DNA from: Oceanococcus sp051252075
GTDB taxonomy: Bacteria; Pseudomonadota; Gammaproteobacteria; Nevskiales; Oceanococcaceae
Length of the DNA: 64,000 nucleotides
Direction: 5' to 3'
Assembly: GCA_051252075.1 (NCBI GenBank)
Contig: JBPOFU010000001.1
Coordinates: forward strand, 124,001 to 188,000
Within the stretch, counting starts at the first letter, position 1. The number at the start of each line of letters is the position of its first letter. The position numbers and the translations under genes were made by a program. Positions 53,801 to 61,616 of this stretch are shown piece by piece. The notes below the pieces were generated by a model. That model was given only the letters and a program-made list of their open reading frames with translations. It did not search any database and was not told the origin of the DNA.

Positions 53801-54291
53801 TTACCACGAATATTCCCTTTGAAAGCAGCGCTGTTGAGTTGGAAAACGTTTTTATTATCCTTCACTATCAGTAGCTTACGAATGCGGGCCTGATTAAGCG
53901 CAATGTTAAACAGCTTGGGCAAAGTGTCCGGCAACGGAGTCTTGGTTTCAGGCTCTTGAGCTGTGTTGTACTGCTCATAGCGAACGCCAACGATGCTGAT
54001 GTCTTGAATGCCGAGTTGACCTTCTAATAATGCCCAAGGTGACCAGTCAAACAACAGCTGTTCGATATGCAAAGACATGCTTTCATCGCGATACTGCAAA
54101 CCGCTAATTTGTATGTGTCCAAGCAAGCGCCCTTGTAAGCGCTCGATCTGCAGGTGCTCCGGAATATAAGACTGAGCCCGCTGCCAAAGCCAATTGAGTC
54201 CGGTTTCTGAGCTCAGCAACATCAAACCCACGAGTGTGCTGATGAGCAGAAAGTAAAAAGGCGCAAAGCGATACAGCAGCCAGCGCGTCAT
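50893..54291 (-). CDS. tamB: Translocation and assembly module protein TamB
   Basis: 1132 aa. An N-terminal membrane anchor (about residues 10-28), a long beta-rich body and the DUF490 C-terminus, with GTGELSLVNGRYKAYG, DQLSYLVLGRA and the final ESGGDLFFTIER. It spans the periplasm from the inner membrane to TamA and takes part in outer membrane protein insertion and lipid transport. Shorter than E. coli TamB but within range. Start overlaps the tamA stop (ATGA). It contains a parS-like palindrome at 53047. Confidence 0.92.
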   Translation of the reverse strand: MTRWLLYRFAPFYFLLISTLVGLMLLSSETGLNWLWQRAQSYIPEHLQIERLQGRLLGHIQISGLQYRDESMSLHIEQLLFDWSPWALLEGQLGIQDISIVGVRYEQYNTAQEPETKTPLPDTLPKLFNIALNQARIRKLLIVKDNKNVFQLNSAAFKGNIRGNKLRLEISQWDAVETGSWQATLDAKLRQQDFTIHELMLSSPNYDRLSLKLAGQCAWPSLLCSAAVDWEHLRWPLHQPQFSSQRGSIQANNTQAEPIIHIAADLQGVQLPKSEISAQARLPMGKKQWALKANWQALGTTKTQESAQLEVVGQYQIDSTEFDAQIQFKALDLSWWLADWPSELDGKLALDGAFWQSLRLNSKHAEVHGSLRGQAFRTQLSGQWKDMKDWSLPQAKIEWAGNQLTASLRRRSTWNGAVSVKAPRLDKLDPQFSGALTAQVALSGTRDIPDARWVIDGEELQLGDLSLAKINSEGQFSDSNLSLSLIAKELIGQGLQLSKFQLKAQGSPAHADAEIVVQEARGEGRIALVSRWQQKQQQLDLQLQSGEWQLGPAPRMQKHAWALASGGNIQWLAGKLRVEPQCWSSQKSSSCLQAQWDGENLSGEYSLDAYRLSRLQTQLPEGSQLRGDANIKLVIAPSPLQQLQSNLTLNTSAINLSIIQGEDRIPALHLFPGQLQAEFQGTQGQAHWDFPTHSDERKGLYGNVRIAEKGELSGRINVLLDDLTLVSALSSEVLQSSGKLDGQFQLAGQLDAPQITGQMAIDDGQLDLDRPNLQIKQVQMKFVSNQQQGLQLVGSAQSGEGSLSVEGQWQWLAPKSPLSLSLKGENFLAVDTADAKILISPDLKLQAELPDIRLSGRITIPQAQIQPRELNQRSAVAVDADQVIVGAKRNIEQALQITSSVELVLGEDVEFEGLGLTSDLRGRLSTRMKPGQVATGTGELSLVNGRYKAYGQDLRIERGKLIFSGGPLTEPGLDIKAFRQATADIRAGVVVRGPIKKPLVSLYSQPNMRETDQLSYLVLGRAAEAENDNDQAALNNAALALGLKGSDFLAKRFKTKLGLDEVSIGTQPGESSTQASLVLGKYLNPDIYISYGIGLFEPIYTFKLRYRLSQSWSLQTESGIESGGDLFFTIER
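53047..53060. other. parS-like palindrome inside tamB
   Basis: GTTCCACGTGGAAC, a perfect 14-bp palindrome of the parS type used in pseudomonads. About 11 kb right of the origin. The flanking bases are C and G instead of T and A. Confidence 0.75.
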
Positions 54292-55994
54292 AACTCTGCT
54301 CCGATGCCAATGTGCACCCGCATACCGTCATCGGGTTTATCAATTGGCCAGGCAAAATCGGCACGCACCATGCCAATACCCGTACGCCAGCGGAATCCTA
54401 GGCCAGCACCGGCATACAAATTCTTCCAAGCCTGATCACCGGCACCGCCATAGTCATAAAACACCGCCAGTCCATAGTCATCGTAAATTATGGAATCCAA
54501 CTCTAGCGAGAGCACATTGAGATATTTCCCGCCTATGACATCTCCGTCTTGGTCGGTGGGTCCCAGTGTTTGATAGCCATAGCCACGTACGGTTTGATCG
54601 CCACCGGCAAAAAACCGTTGCGACAACGGCATTTCAGACACCTTGCCCACAAAGTTGGTGCCGGATTGTGCGCGCATCAATACACGGCTGCGCCAAGGTA
54701 ATGGCAGTATCCACCGCGTTTGTAGCAGGACTTGTGTAAAGCTGTCACTAGACACAAGATTTTGATGAGCGGCATGAACATCCGCAAAAATTCTGTATCC
54801 CTTCCGCGGGTTTAGATCATCATCGGCATGACGTAAGTTTAAACTCAAGCCGGGCATGAGCAATTCGGTTTGCTCCCGGGTTTCGTCACCAATACGAAAG
54901 GATTCAAGCTCGTAACGCAGATAGCCTTGCCACAAGCGAGATTTGTCTACAAAAGAGCGACCCAACTGCCAAACCCAATTATCGCTGCGCGCATCGCCAA
55001 AAGCCTCGGCGTTAAAAGCGACGGACAAAGCGATATTGCTGCCAATTTGACGCCCAGTGGGGATCAAATACTGCGCGCTCCAATTTTGCTGAGTTTCGGC
55101 GACGCGTAAGTCACTGCGTACGCGATGTCCTTGTTGATTGAGATGACGAAACTCTGTGGCCACGGACACGCGCGGCCCAGTGTCGGTGCCGTAACCAAGA
55201 CCGAATTGATAGCGTTGCGGTTTTTTTGGCGTTGTTTCTATATCAACATCAACGCGCTGGTCTTGGTCACGCTGCTCTGTGCGCACTTCTAAACTTTGGA
55301 AATAGTCTAAGTCCGACAAGCGCAGTTGCAGATTCAATAAAGCATCGGCGTCAAAGGGCTGTCCCTCGACTATATCGACATAGCGACGTATGAATTCATC
55401 GGCCAAAATATCTTGCCGAATCACGATGTCGCCAAAGAAGAACCGTTTCCCTGAATCCAGTGTGAGATTTATGTCTGCACGTGATTGTTTGGGTTCGATC
55501 AAGAGCTGGGCTTGAGTGAGTTCCGATTGAAGAAAGCCCAAGGCGAAGCTATCGCCTAGCAATTGATCTTTCAGTTTGCGGTATTGATCGTGATGTAAAG
55601 GCTGTCCGCTGAGATCGATAGGCGGTTTTGTTTTTTCGAGTAACTCGGCTCCAGGGCCGGTATAAAGAATAGTTTGTGATTGAATCGTGGTGCGCGGTCC
55701 AGGGTCGATGTCGAAATTCACTACCCAATCACCATCATCTTCTACGTTGATGGATTTTTGTATGCGTGGACTGTAAAACCCTAAGGCTTGTAGCGCCTGA
55801 CGAATTTCTTGATTGGCAGATCGGTAGCGGCGGTACACCGCCTCGCGGCGGGCATCGGCTTTTAAGCGTTCAAGGGAGAGGAAGGCGCGTACGTTTTCTT
55901 CTTGAGTGCTATTGAGGCCTTGGATTTTCACCCCCGCGTGCAATACAGGGGATATCACTAAGGCCAGCAACAGCAACAGCCGGCGGCGCAACAT
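54288..55994 (-). CDS. tamA: Outer membrane protein TamA
   Basis: 568 aa from ATG 55994, overlapping the stop of the M14 peptidase gene (TGATG); a TTG one codon upstream is possible. Signal peptide to about residue 21, three POTRA domains to about 265, then a 16-strand barrel ending in a Leu (HIGIGAEL). FFAGGDQTVRGYGY is the conserved Omp85 motif region. Partner of TamB. Confidence 0.93.
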   Translation of the reverse strand: MLRRRLLLLLALVISPVLHAGVKIQGLNSTQEENVRAFLSLERLKADARREAVYRRYRSANQEIRQALQALGFYSPRIQKSINVEDDGDWVVNFDIDPGPRTTIQSQTILYTGPGAELLEKTKPPIDLSGQPLHHDQYRKLKDQLLGDSFALGFLQSELTQAQLLIEPKQSRADINLTLDSGKRFFFGDIVIRQDILADEFIRRYVDIVEGQPFDADALLNLQLRLSDLDYFQSLEVRTEQRDQDQRVDVDIETTPKKPQRYQFGLGYGTDTGPRVSVATEFRHLNQQGHRVRSDLRVAETQQNWSAQYLIPTGRQIGSNIALSVAFNAEAFGDARSDNWVWQLGRSFVDKSRLWQGYLRYELESFRIGDETREQTELLMPGLSLNLRHADDDLNPRKGYRIFADVHAAHQNLVSSDSFTQVLLQTRWILPLPWRSRVLMRAQSGTNFVGKVSEMPLSQRFFAGGDQTVRGYGYQTLGPTDQDGDVIGGKYLNVLSLELDSIIYDDYGLAVFYDYGGAGDQAWKNLYAGAGLGFRWRTGIGMVRADFAWPIDKPDDGMRVHIGIGAEL

Positions 55995-56935
55995 CAATTA
56001 ACGGAAGGGGTGTCGGCGCTGGCTTGCTGCGCGGGTAATAAGATGCGCATGTTCAACCATTCCAGCAAATCCAGCCAGATTTTGTCTTGTTGTCGTGCGC
56101 TGGGCATGCTGCCAGCAGAAGGCAATTCGACCGTGACTACGGGAATGCCGCGTTGGACTCCGGCATAGTTGCCCAAGGAACCGGGGTAAGTCCCCAGCAA
56201 GTTCAAATGTAAATGTCCTAATTGTCTGGGAGGCGTTGAGGGGCCATCGAAGTCAACAATGCCATAGGGCGCATGAATAGCGACAATCACGTCCGGTCGA
56301 AAGTTGTCAATTTCTTTATGTAGCCAGCGTGATTCAGGTTCAGATAAGGGTTCCGGCCCAGGGTAACGGCGTGGATTCCGACGGGTACGCTGTATCCAAT
56401 ACTTGCTTGATTCTTCCGCCCAATTTGGCGTCGGAAAGTTGCGATTCAAATCTACACCGCGTTGATTGGTGCGTTGAGCCTTACGGCGAAACAAGCCATC
56501 CGGGTTTGCGCTTGGCGTGAGCCGCCAATAAAAGGAGTGATCCTGTGCCGCAGCAAGTTTGCGCATCCAGGCAAAAACGATACTGATGGAGCTGAGCTCG
56601 TCGCCATGAATGCCGCCGATGACTAAGATGCGTGGTTTGCGATGTTCGGGGTCAGCCCCGAATTCACGCAATAGTATAGGCAGGCCATTGAGTGAATGAT
56701 GGCCAGTGAGTTGGTAGATTTTGTCGGTGCAGTCGCTGTCGTACACGCTGCCTAAGCGTTTGGCATAGCGCAGGCATTCGCTGCTCCGCGCTATGCTTTC
56801 AACTTCGGTAGTCTGTTCAGGCGCAGCCTCGGCCGTTGATGCCCAAGACGTTCCGGGCAATAGCAAAGCCCAAAGCAGCAGGGCAAGATGGCTAGCAGTC
56901 ACCCGCCCCAGCAGCGCAGCCGGGCTGTTCAACAT
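55994..56935 (-). CDS. M14-family zinc carboxypeptidase (MpaA-like)
   Basis: 313 aa with an N-terminal signal peptide (to about SWAST), so it acts in the periplasm. Zinc ligands: His and Glu in GGIHGDE and the later His in VAIHAP; catalytic Glu in VTVELPSAG; RGVDLNRNFPT is the conserved substrate region. Similar to murein peptide amidase A, which trims the gamma-D-Glu-meso-DAP bond of muropeptides, although MpaA itself is cytoplasmic. Same operon as dsbA and tamA. Confidence 0.85.
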   Translation of the reverse strand: MLNSPAALLGRVTASHLALLLWALLLPGTSWASTAEAAPEQTTEVESIARSSECLRYAKRLGSVYDSDCTDKIYQLTGHHSLNGLPILLREFGADPEHRKPRILVIGGIHGDELSSISIVFAWMRKLAAAQDHSFYWRLTPSANPDGLFRRKAQRTNQRGVDLNRNFPTPNWAEESSKYWIQRTRRNPRRYPGPEPLSEPESRWLHKEIDNFRPDVIVAIHAPYGIVDFDGPSTPPRQLGHLHLNLLGTYPGSLGNYAGVQRGIPVVTVELPSAGSMPSARQQDKIWLDLLEWLNMRILLPAQQASADTPSVN

Positions 56936-56943
56936 ATCCGGGT

Positions 56944-57582
56944 TTATTTGCTTTTACTACGCGATTGCTCGCTGAGGAAATCGACCACATCCAACATGCC
57001 TTCAAAGCCACCGGCTTCACGGGCGCCTGTCCAGTACTTCAGATCAACGCTCATGCTAGGTACGGAGTTGATGCCCAAGTCACGAACCCGAGATTCGGCT
57101 TGTTGAACTTTGCTTTCCACTGCGAAGCTACTAAATGTTTCGCGGAAAATTTCTGGTAAAACGCCGCCCTGATTTACAAAAACGGCTTCAATCGCAGCTT
57201 CTGAACTCAAGGGATTGTTCTTTTCGTGGATGGTGGAAAACAAAATGGGGTGCATTTTATCGAGTATGCCCAAGACGTCAGCCGTGTAAAACGCACGGCT
57301 GTGTAGCATGCCGATAGGGCGACCGAGTGAGAACGGCATACGCTCGAAATTCACATCTTTTGCTTTGCTGCCTTTCCATTTTTCGACTAAAGGGTCGAAA
57401 TGAAAGCAATGTGGGCAGCCATACCAGAACACTTCAAACACGTCGGGCTGTTTGGGGTTCGGGTCACTGATGGACTTGCGAGCTGGGTTGTAATGCTCTT
57501 TGTAGCGGTATTTAGCTTCTTCAGCTGCACCACAAGCTATGGGTAGCAGCGCGCAGGCGATAATCAGTAGGGAGCGGAACAT
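56944..57582 (-). CDS. dsbA: Thiol:disulfide interchange protein DsbA
   Basis: 212 aa from ATG 57582; the longer ORF to 57654 enters the cytochrome gene. Signal peptide with a possible lipobox (LLPIACG), active site FWYGCPHCFHF and the cis-Pro loop SVPSMSVD. Introduces disulfides into periplasmic proteins. 25 bases after the cytochrome c4 gene and eight before the M14 peptidase gene. Confidence 0.93.
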   Translation of the reverse strand: MFRSLLIIACALLPIACGAAEEAKYRYKEHYNPARKSISDPNPKQPDVFEVFWYGCPHCFHFDPLVEKWKGSKAKDVNFERMPFSLGRPIGMLHSRAFYTADVLGILDKMHPILFSTIHEKNNPLSSEAAIEAVFVNQGGVLPEIFRETFSSFAVESKVQQAESRVRDLGINSVPSMSVDLKYWTGAREAGGFEGMLDVVDFLSEQSRSKSK

Positions 57583-57607
57583 GAAAGCAGTCCTGTCAGG
57601 TTGGGGA

Positions 57608-58231
57608 TTAATGCAGGCCGGAAATATAGGATGCCAGCGCTTCAATATCGGCATCGCTTAAGCCCGCGGCGACCTGAGACATCATCGTAGCGGCATCAGT
57701 TCCAGCACGATCACCACTGCGATACGCTTTTAGCTGAGCGATCGTGTACGCGGCATGCTGGCCACTTACGCGTGGATAGGCAGCTGCGGCATTGCCTAGG
57801 CCTTGCGGGCCGTGGCAGGCGGCACACGCGGGAACCTTGGCCTCAGCAAGACCACCTCGGTAGATGGTTTCAGCTTTTTCTACTAATTCAGGGTTAGCAA
57901 GCCCTGATGTTTGTCTTTGCCCGGCAAAATAAGCTGCGAGATCTTTTATGTCTTGATCGCTGAGCGCGGCGACCTGCCCCACCATAATGGGGTTCTTACG
58001 TTCAGCGGATTTGTAAGCGTGCAATTGCGCTTCCAGATAAGTTGCGTGTTGTCCGGCCAATTTTGGCCATTCAGCATTCGCGCTATTTCCATCGGCACCA
58101 TGGCATGCGCCACATACGGCAGCCTTTACTTTGCCTTTGTCGGCATCTCCCGCTTGGGAAGAATCGGAAGCCAAGGCGACATTGCCAAACAGGCCTAGAA
58201 TCATGGCCGAAACCAGCGTAACGCGCTTCAT
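57608..58231 (-). CDS. Dihaem cytochrome c4
   Basis: 207 aa from ATG 58231, preceded by an AGGAG-type site. Signal peptide to about ALASD. Two similar cytochrome c domains with CGACH and CAACH haem motifs and a Met ligand region in each (MVGQVAAL, MMSQVAAGL). Periplasmic electron carrier, usually to terminal oxidases. Divergent from engB, as in Pseudomonas. Confidence 0.93.
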   Translation of the reverse strand: MKRVTLVSAMILGLFGNVALASDSSQAGDADKGKVKAAVCGACHGADGNSANAEWPKLAGQHATYLEAQLHAYKSAERKNPIMVGQVAALSDQDIKDLAAYFAGQRQTSGLANPELVEKAETIYRGGLAEAKVPACAACHGPQGLGNAAAAYPRVSGQHAAYTIAQLKAYRSGDRAGTDAATMMSQVAAGLSDADIEALASYISGLH

Positions 58232-58311
58232 CGTTGGAAACTCCTGAAAGAAAACGAGGGCGACGGCCATCGTTTTTTGGATTATCGTGTTCAGATGCGA
58301 GATTTTAACCT

Positions 58312-58947
58312 ATGAGTGAAGCTGCGAGAAACGACGAGCTGTTACGGCTATGGCGCAGCGCCCAATTTGTGCTGTCTGGAGCCCGTCTACCGGACCTGCC
58401 TAGAGGTGGTCGAGAGGTCGCTTTTGCGGGGCGTTCCAATGCCGGGAAATCCAGCGCGCTGAACGTTCTAACCGATCAAAAAAGCCTGGCTCGAACCAGC
58501 AAAACGCCGGGCCGAACACAGCTGCTAAACCTTTTTACATTGGGCGATCTGGGGCACTTGGTTGACCTGCCAGGCTATGGATTCGCTGCCGCCCCTTTGG
58601 CGGTAAAAAAGCAATGGGTGGAATTGATTGAGCGCTACTTCATACGTCGCGATGAATTGGCTGCGGTGGTCATGATTGTTGACGTGCGCCGCGGTATTAC
58701 CGATTTGGATCAGCAACTGCTGAACTGGGTCGGTCCGCGCTTTTTGCCGGTCCATGTTTTGCTCAGCAAAGCCGACAAGCTGAGCAAAAATGAGGCGCAA
58801 AAACAATTGTTCAAAGTTCAAAAGCAGCTAAAAGCACAAAATCCTTTGTACAGTGCACAACTCTTTTCTGCGACGGCAAAGCTTGGGGTAGAAGAAGCTC
58901 GACTGCGTGTGGATGAACTATTCAATGGCGCGATTGAAAGCCCGTGA
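58312..58947 (+). CDS. engB: Ribosome biogenesis GTP-binding protein EngB (YihA/YsxC)
   Basis: 211 aa. G1 GRSNAGKSS, G2 region SKTPGRTQ, G3 DLPGYGFA and G4 SKADKLSK are the EngB pattern. Needed for 50S subunit assembly. Divergent from cytochrome c4. Its stop overlaps the MATE gene start (GTGA). Confidence 0.95.
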   Translation: MSEAARNDELLRLWRSAQFVLSGARLPDLPRGGREVAFAGRSNAGKSSALNVLTDQKSLARTSKTPGRTQLLNLFTLGDLGHLVDLPGYGFAAAPLAVKKQWVELIERYFIRRDELAAVVMIVDVRRGITDLDQQLLNWVGPRFLPVHVLLSKADKLSKNEAQKQLFKVQKQLKAQNPLYSAQLFSATAKLGVEEARLRVDELFNGAIESP

Positions 58948-60284
58948 GGCGATATTTCGCGGTCCCTAGCGATAGACGCCGAGAAATATTGACTTTGGCG
59001 CTGCCGATTATCGGCGGCATGACCTCACAAAACATTCTGAATCTGGTCGACACCGCTATGGTCGGTCAGCTTGGTGCAGAAGCTTTGGCTGGGGTGGGGT
59101 TGGTCAGCTTTCTGAGCTTTTTGTCAGTTGCCGCGGTCACCGGGATGTCATCGGCGGTGCAGGCACAGGCTGCTAGACGTGTGGGCGAAGGCGCGCATAA
59201 AGAAACGGCCATTTCATTGAACGGCGGATTGCTGTTTTCGTTGGCGTATGGCCTGCCTATGATGGTCTTATTGTACTTTGCCGCCGGTCCTATTGTGCAT
59301 GCGCTGCTTGATGATGCGGGTGCAGCAGCAGAAGGAGCGGCTTATTTTGAAATGCGTGCGCTGGCGATAGTCGCTGTGGGGATGAATTTCGCCTTTCGTG
59401 GCTATTGGAGCGCGATTAATCAAACGCGTTTGTACATGCGCACACTGTTAATCATGCATGTGATTAACATTTTTTTAAATTACACCCTTATATTTGGTAA
59501 TTTCGGTTTTCCTGAAATGGGCACGCGTGGCGCTGGTTTGGGCACTGCGATTAGCTTGTGCATTGGCACCTGCATTTACTTCTTTTTGGCTATGCGTCAC
59601 TCACGCGGTAGCGGTTTTTTGCAACGCATGCCTTCTGCCGCACAAATGCGTAGCTTGCTTAAGCTGGGCATTCCCTCGTCTATTCAGCAGATTTTGTTCG
59701 CTGGCGGGTTCACCGTGTTGTTCTGGATCATCGGGCATATAGGCACGCAAGAGTTGGCTGTCGCCAATGTGCTCATCAATATTTCCCTAGTGGCTATTTT
59801 GCCTGGTATGGGCTTTGGTATTGCCGCCGCAACTTTGGCCGGTCAGGCTTTGGGGAGAAATGCGCCCGATGATGCTTATGCGTGGGGTTGGGATGTTTGC
59901 CGGGTTGGTGCGGTTGTTCTCATCATCCTTGGTGCTGCGATGCTGATTCCCAGCCGGCAAGTACTGGGTATTTTCCTGGCGGATCCTGAATTAATAGAGC
60001 TAGGCTTGTGGCCGCTGCGTTTGGTCGGTGCCGGCATCATCATCGATGGCTTGGGCCTAATTTTGATGCAGGCGCTGCTTGGCGTAGGTGCCAGTGGCGT
60101 GGTCATGATCGTCGGCGTGGGCTTGCAATGGCTGTTCTTTTTGCCGCTGGCCTATTTGCTTGGCCCGGTTCTCGGGCTGGGGCTATTAGAGATTTGGATC
60201 GCGATGAATATCTACCGTGGCATGCAAGCCGCCATATTCATGGCTGTTTGGGTACGTCGCCGCTGGCAAGCTATTCAGGTTTAG
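58944..60284 (+). CDS. MATE family efflux transporter
   Basis: 446 aa from GTG in the engB stop. Twelve hydrophobic segments in two similar halves; the N-terminus REILTLALPIIGGMTSQNILNLVDTAMVG is the standard MATE start. Exports cationic compounds or drugs using Na+ or H+. Substrate unknown. Coupled to engB, which is unusual but may only reflect compaction. Confidence 0.9.
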   Translation: MRRYFAVPSDRRREILTLALPIIGGMTSQNILNLVDTAMVGQLGAEALAGVGLVSFLSFLSVAAVTGMSSAVQAQAARRVGEGAHKETAISLNGGLLFSLAYGLPMMVLLYFAAGPIVHALLDDAGAAAEGAAYFEMRALAIVAVGMNFAFRGYWSAINQTRLYMRTLLIMHVINIFLNYTLIFGNFGFPEMGTRGAGLGTAISLCIGTCIYFFLAMRHSRGSGFLQRMPSAAQMRSLLKLGIPSSIQQILFAGGFTVLFWIIGHIGTQELAVANVLINISLVAILPGMGFGIAAATLAGQALGRNAPDDAYAWGWDVCRVGAVVLIILGAAMLIPSRQVLGIFLADPELIELGLWPLRLVGAGIIIDGLGLILMQALLGVGASGVVMIVGVGLQWLFFLPLAYLLGPVLGLGLLEIWIAMNIYRGMQAAIFMAVWVRRRWQAIQV

Positions 60285-60313
60285 GGCTAGCCAGCGCCGA
60301 CATCAAGGCCTAG

Positions 60314-61495
60314 TTACGCAGCTTCCATGTGACGCAAGTTAACTGTCATGGCTTGGGCCATTTGTAGCCGTGCCCGCATGATGATGTCGTCCATAGCGTG
60401 AGAACGGGCAAACATATGGTCGGCTTTTTTGCGGATTTCATCCAAGCTAGGCAGTTCTGGAAAATTCAAATGGTCAAAAGATTCACGACCTTCTTCTAGG
60501 GCACCGTCGACAGCGTGTTGTAAGCGTGCTTTGAAATCGTCCCAGGCCACACGACTGCGCGTACTTTCCTCTTCCCAGCGGGCTTTGAACTGCTGTGCCA
60601 TCGCATCAACCGGAAAGGTTTGCGCCAAGCGCAGAGCAATACGTTCACGGATTTCTGGAGAAATTTTGCGTTGACCATCACGTATGTGTGCCGGCGGTTC
60701 CTTTAAATCGTGCACCAGCCCAAACAACTGCAACAGTTTGAGCAGATAGTAGGTCACATCAATTTCCCACCAGTAAAACCCTTGGCGAACCGATGCCATG
60801 TAGTAGTGATGATTGTTGTGCCAGCCTTCGCCCAGAGTGAGCAAAGCCAACCACCAGTTGTTGCGGGAATCATCGCCGGTTAAATAGCGCTGTTTGCCGT
60901 AAACATGGGCGAGTGAATTGATGAAAAAGGTAGAATGCCAGAGCAGCACAGTGGAAAGACAGAAACCAACCACGAAGCCTGACCAACCGGCCGCTAACCC
61001 AACCGCAGCGCCCATTAAAACACCGGGCAGCCAGTGGTATTTGTCCAACCACACCAGTTCGGGATAACGGGTGATGTCCGGCACATTGCCTAAATTCGGT
61101 TGTTGCGCCCTTTCATCGAATATCCAGCCCATATGAGCGAACCAAAAGCCGTACTCGCGCGGCGAATGGACATCTTTTGGGGTGTCGACAAATTTGTGGT
61201 GATCGCGGTGTTTGGATGCCCACCAAATCAGGCCGCTTTGCAGCGAGCTTTGCGCAATAAATCCCAAAATGAACTGGAAAACCCGACCGGTTTTAAAAGC
61301 TCTATGAGCAAAATAACGATGATAACCGGCGGTAATGCCAAACATGCGCAACCAGAACAGTCCCAAACATATTGCAACGTCGACAGCGTGCACACCGGTA
61401 AAGAAGGCGGCAAAGCAGGCCAAATGCAACAGGCCGAATGCAGCAAACATGGCGATGTTGGACGGATTCAGGCGCGGAACAAGTTTTTCAGACAT
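60314..61495 (-). CDS. Membrane fatty acid desaturase (acyl-CoA delta-9 type)
   Basis: 393 aa from ATG 61495. Four or five membrane segments and three His boxes: HRYFAHR, HRDHHKF and HNNHHYY, the di-iron signature of delta-9 acyl desaturases. The C-terminal 130 residues after about 260 are a helical charged extension. Introduces a cis double bond into saturated acyl chains to keep membranes fluid. The upstream gap holds two nested palindromes. Confidence 0.92.
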   Translation of the reverse strand: MSEKLVPRLNPSNIAMFAAFGLLHLACFAAFFTGVHAVDVAICLGLFWLRMFGITAGYHRYFAHRAFKTGRVFQFILGFIAQSSLQSGLIWWASKHRDHHKFVDTPKDVHSPREYGFWFAHMGWIFDERAQQPNLGNVPDITRYPELVWLDKYHWLPGVLMGAAVGLAAGWSGFVVGFCLSTVLLWHSTFFINSLAHVYGKQRYLTGDDSRNNWWLALLTLGEGWHNNHHYYMASVRQGFYWWEIDVTYYLLKLLQLFGLVHDLKEPPAHIRDGQRKISPEIRERIALRLAQTFPVDAMAQQFKARWEEESTRSRVAWDDFKARLQHAVDGALEEGRESFDHLNFPELPSLDEIRKKADHMFARSHAMDDIIMRARLQMAQAMTVNLRHMEAA

Positions 61496-61557
61496 GGTTA
61501 TCCGGTAAAGCAAAGAAGGCGGCACAACTGATACAAGATTCGGGCCACGGGCCCAGT

Positions 61558-61600
61558 TCAGTCGTTTGAATACTGATTATACAACTGTATATACGACTGA
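61558..61600. promoter_or_regulatory. Nested palindromes upstream of the desaturase gene
   Basis: An outer inverted pair TCAGTCGT (61558-61565) and ACGACTGA (61593-61600) encloses TATACA-AC-TGTATA (61578-61591). The region lies between prfC and the desaturase start and is AT-rich, so it likely contains the promoter. The inner palindrome resembles TetR-family operators; desaturase genes are often controlled by such repressors. Confidence 0.5.
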
Positions 61601-61616
61601 TTTGTGACTTTCGTAT

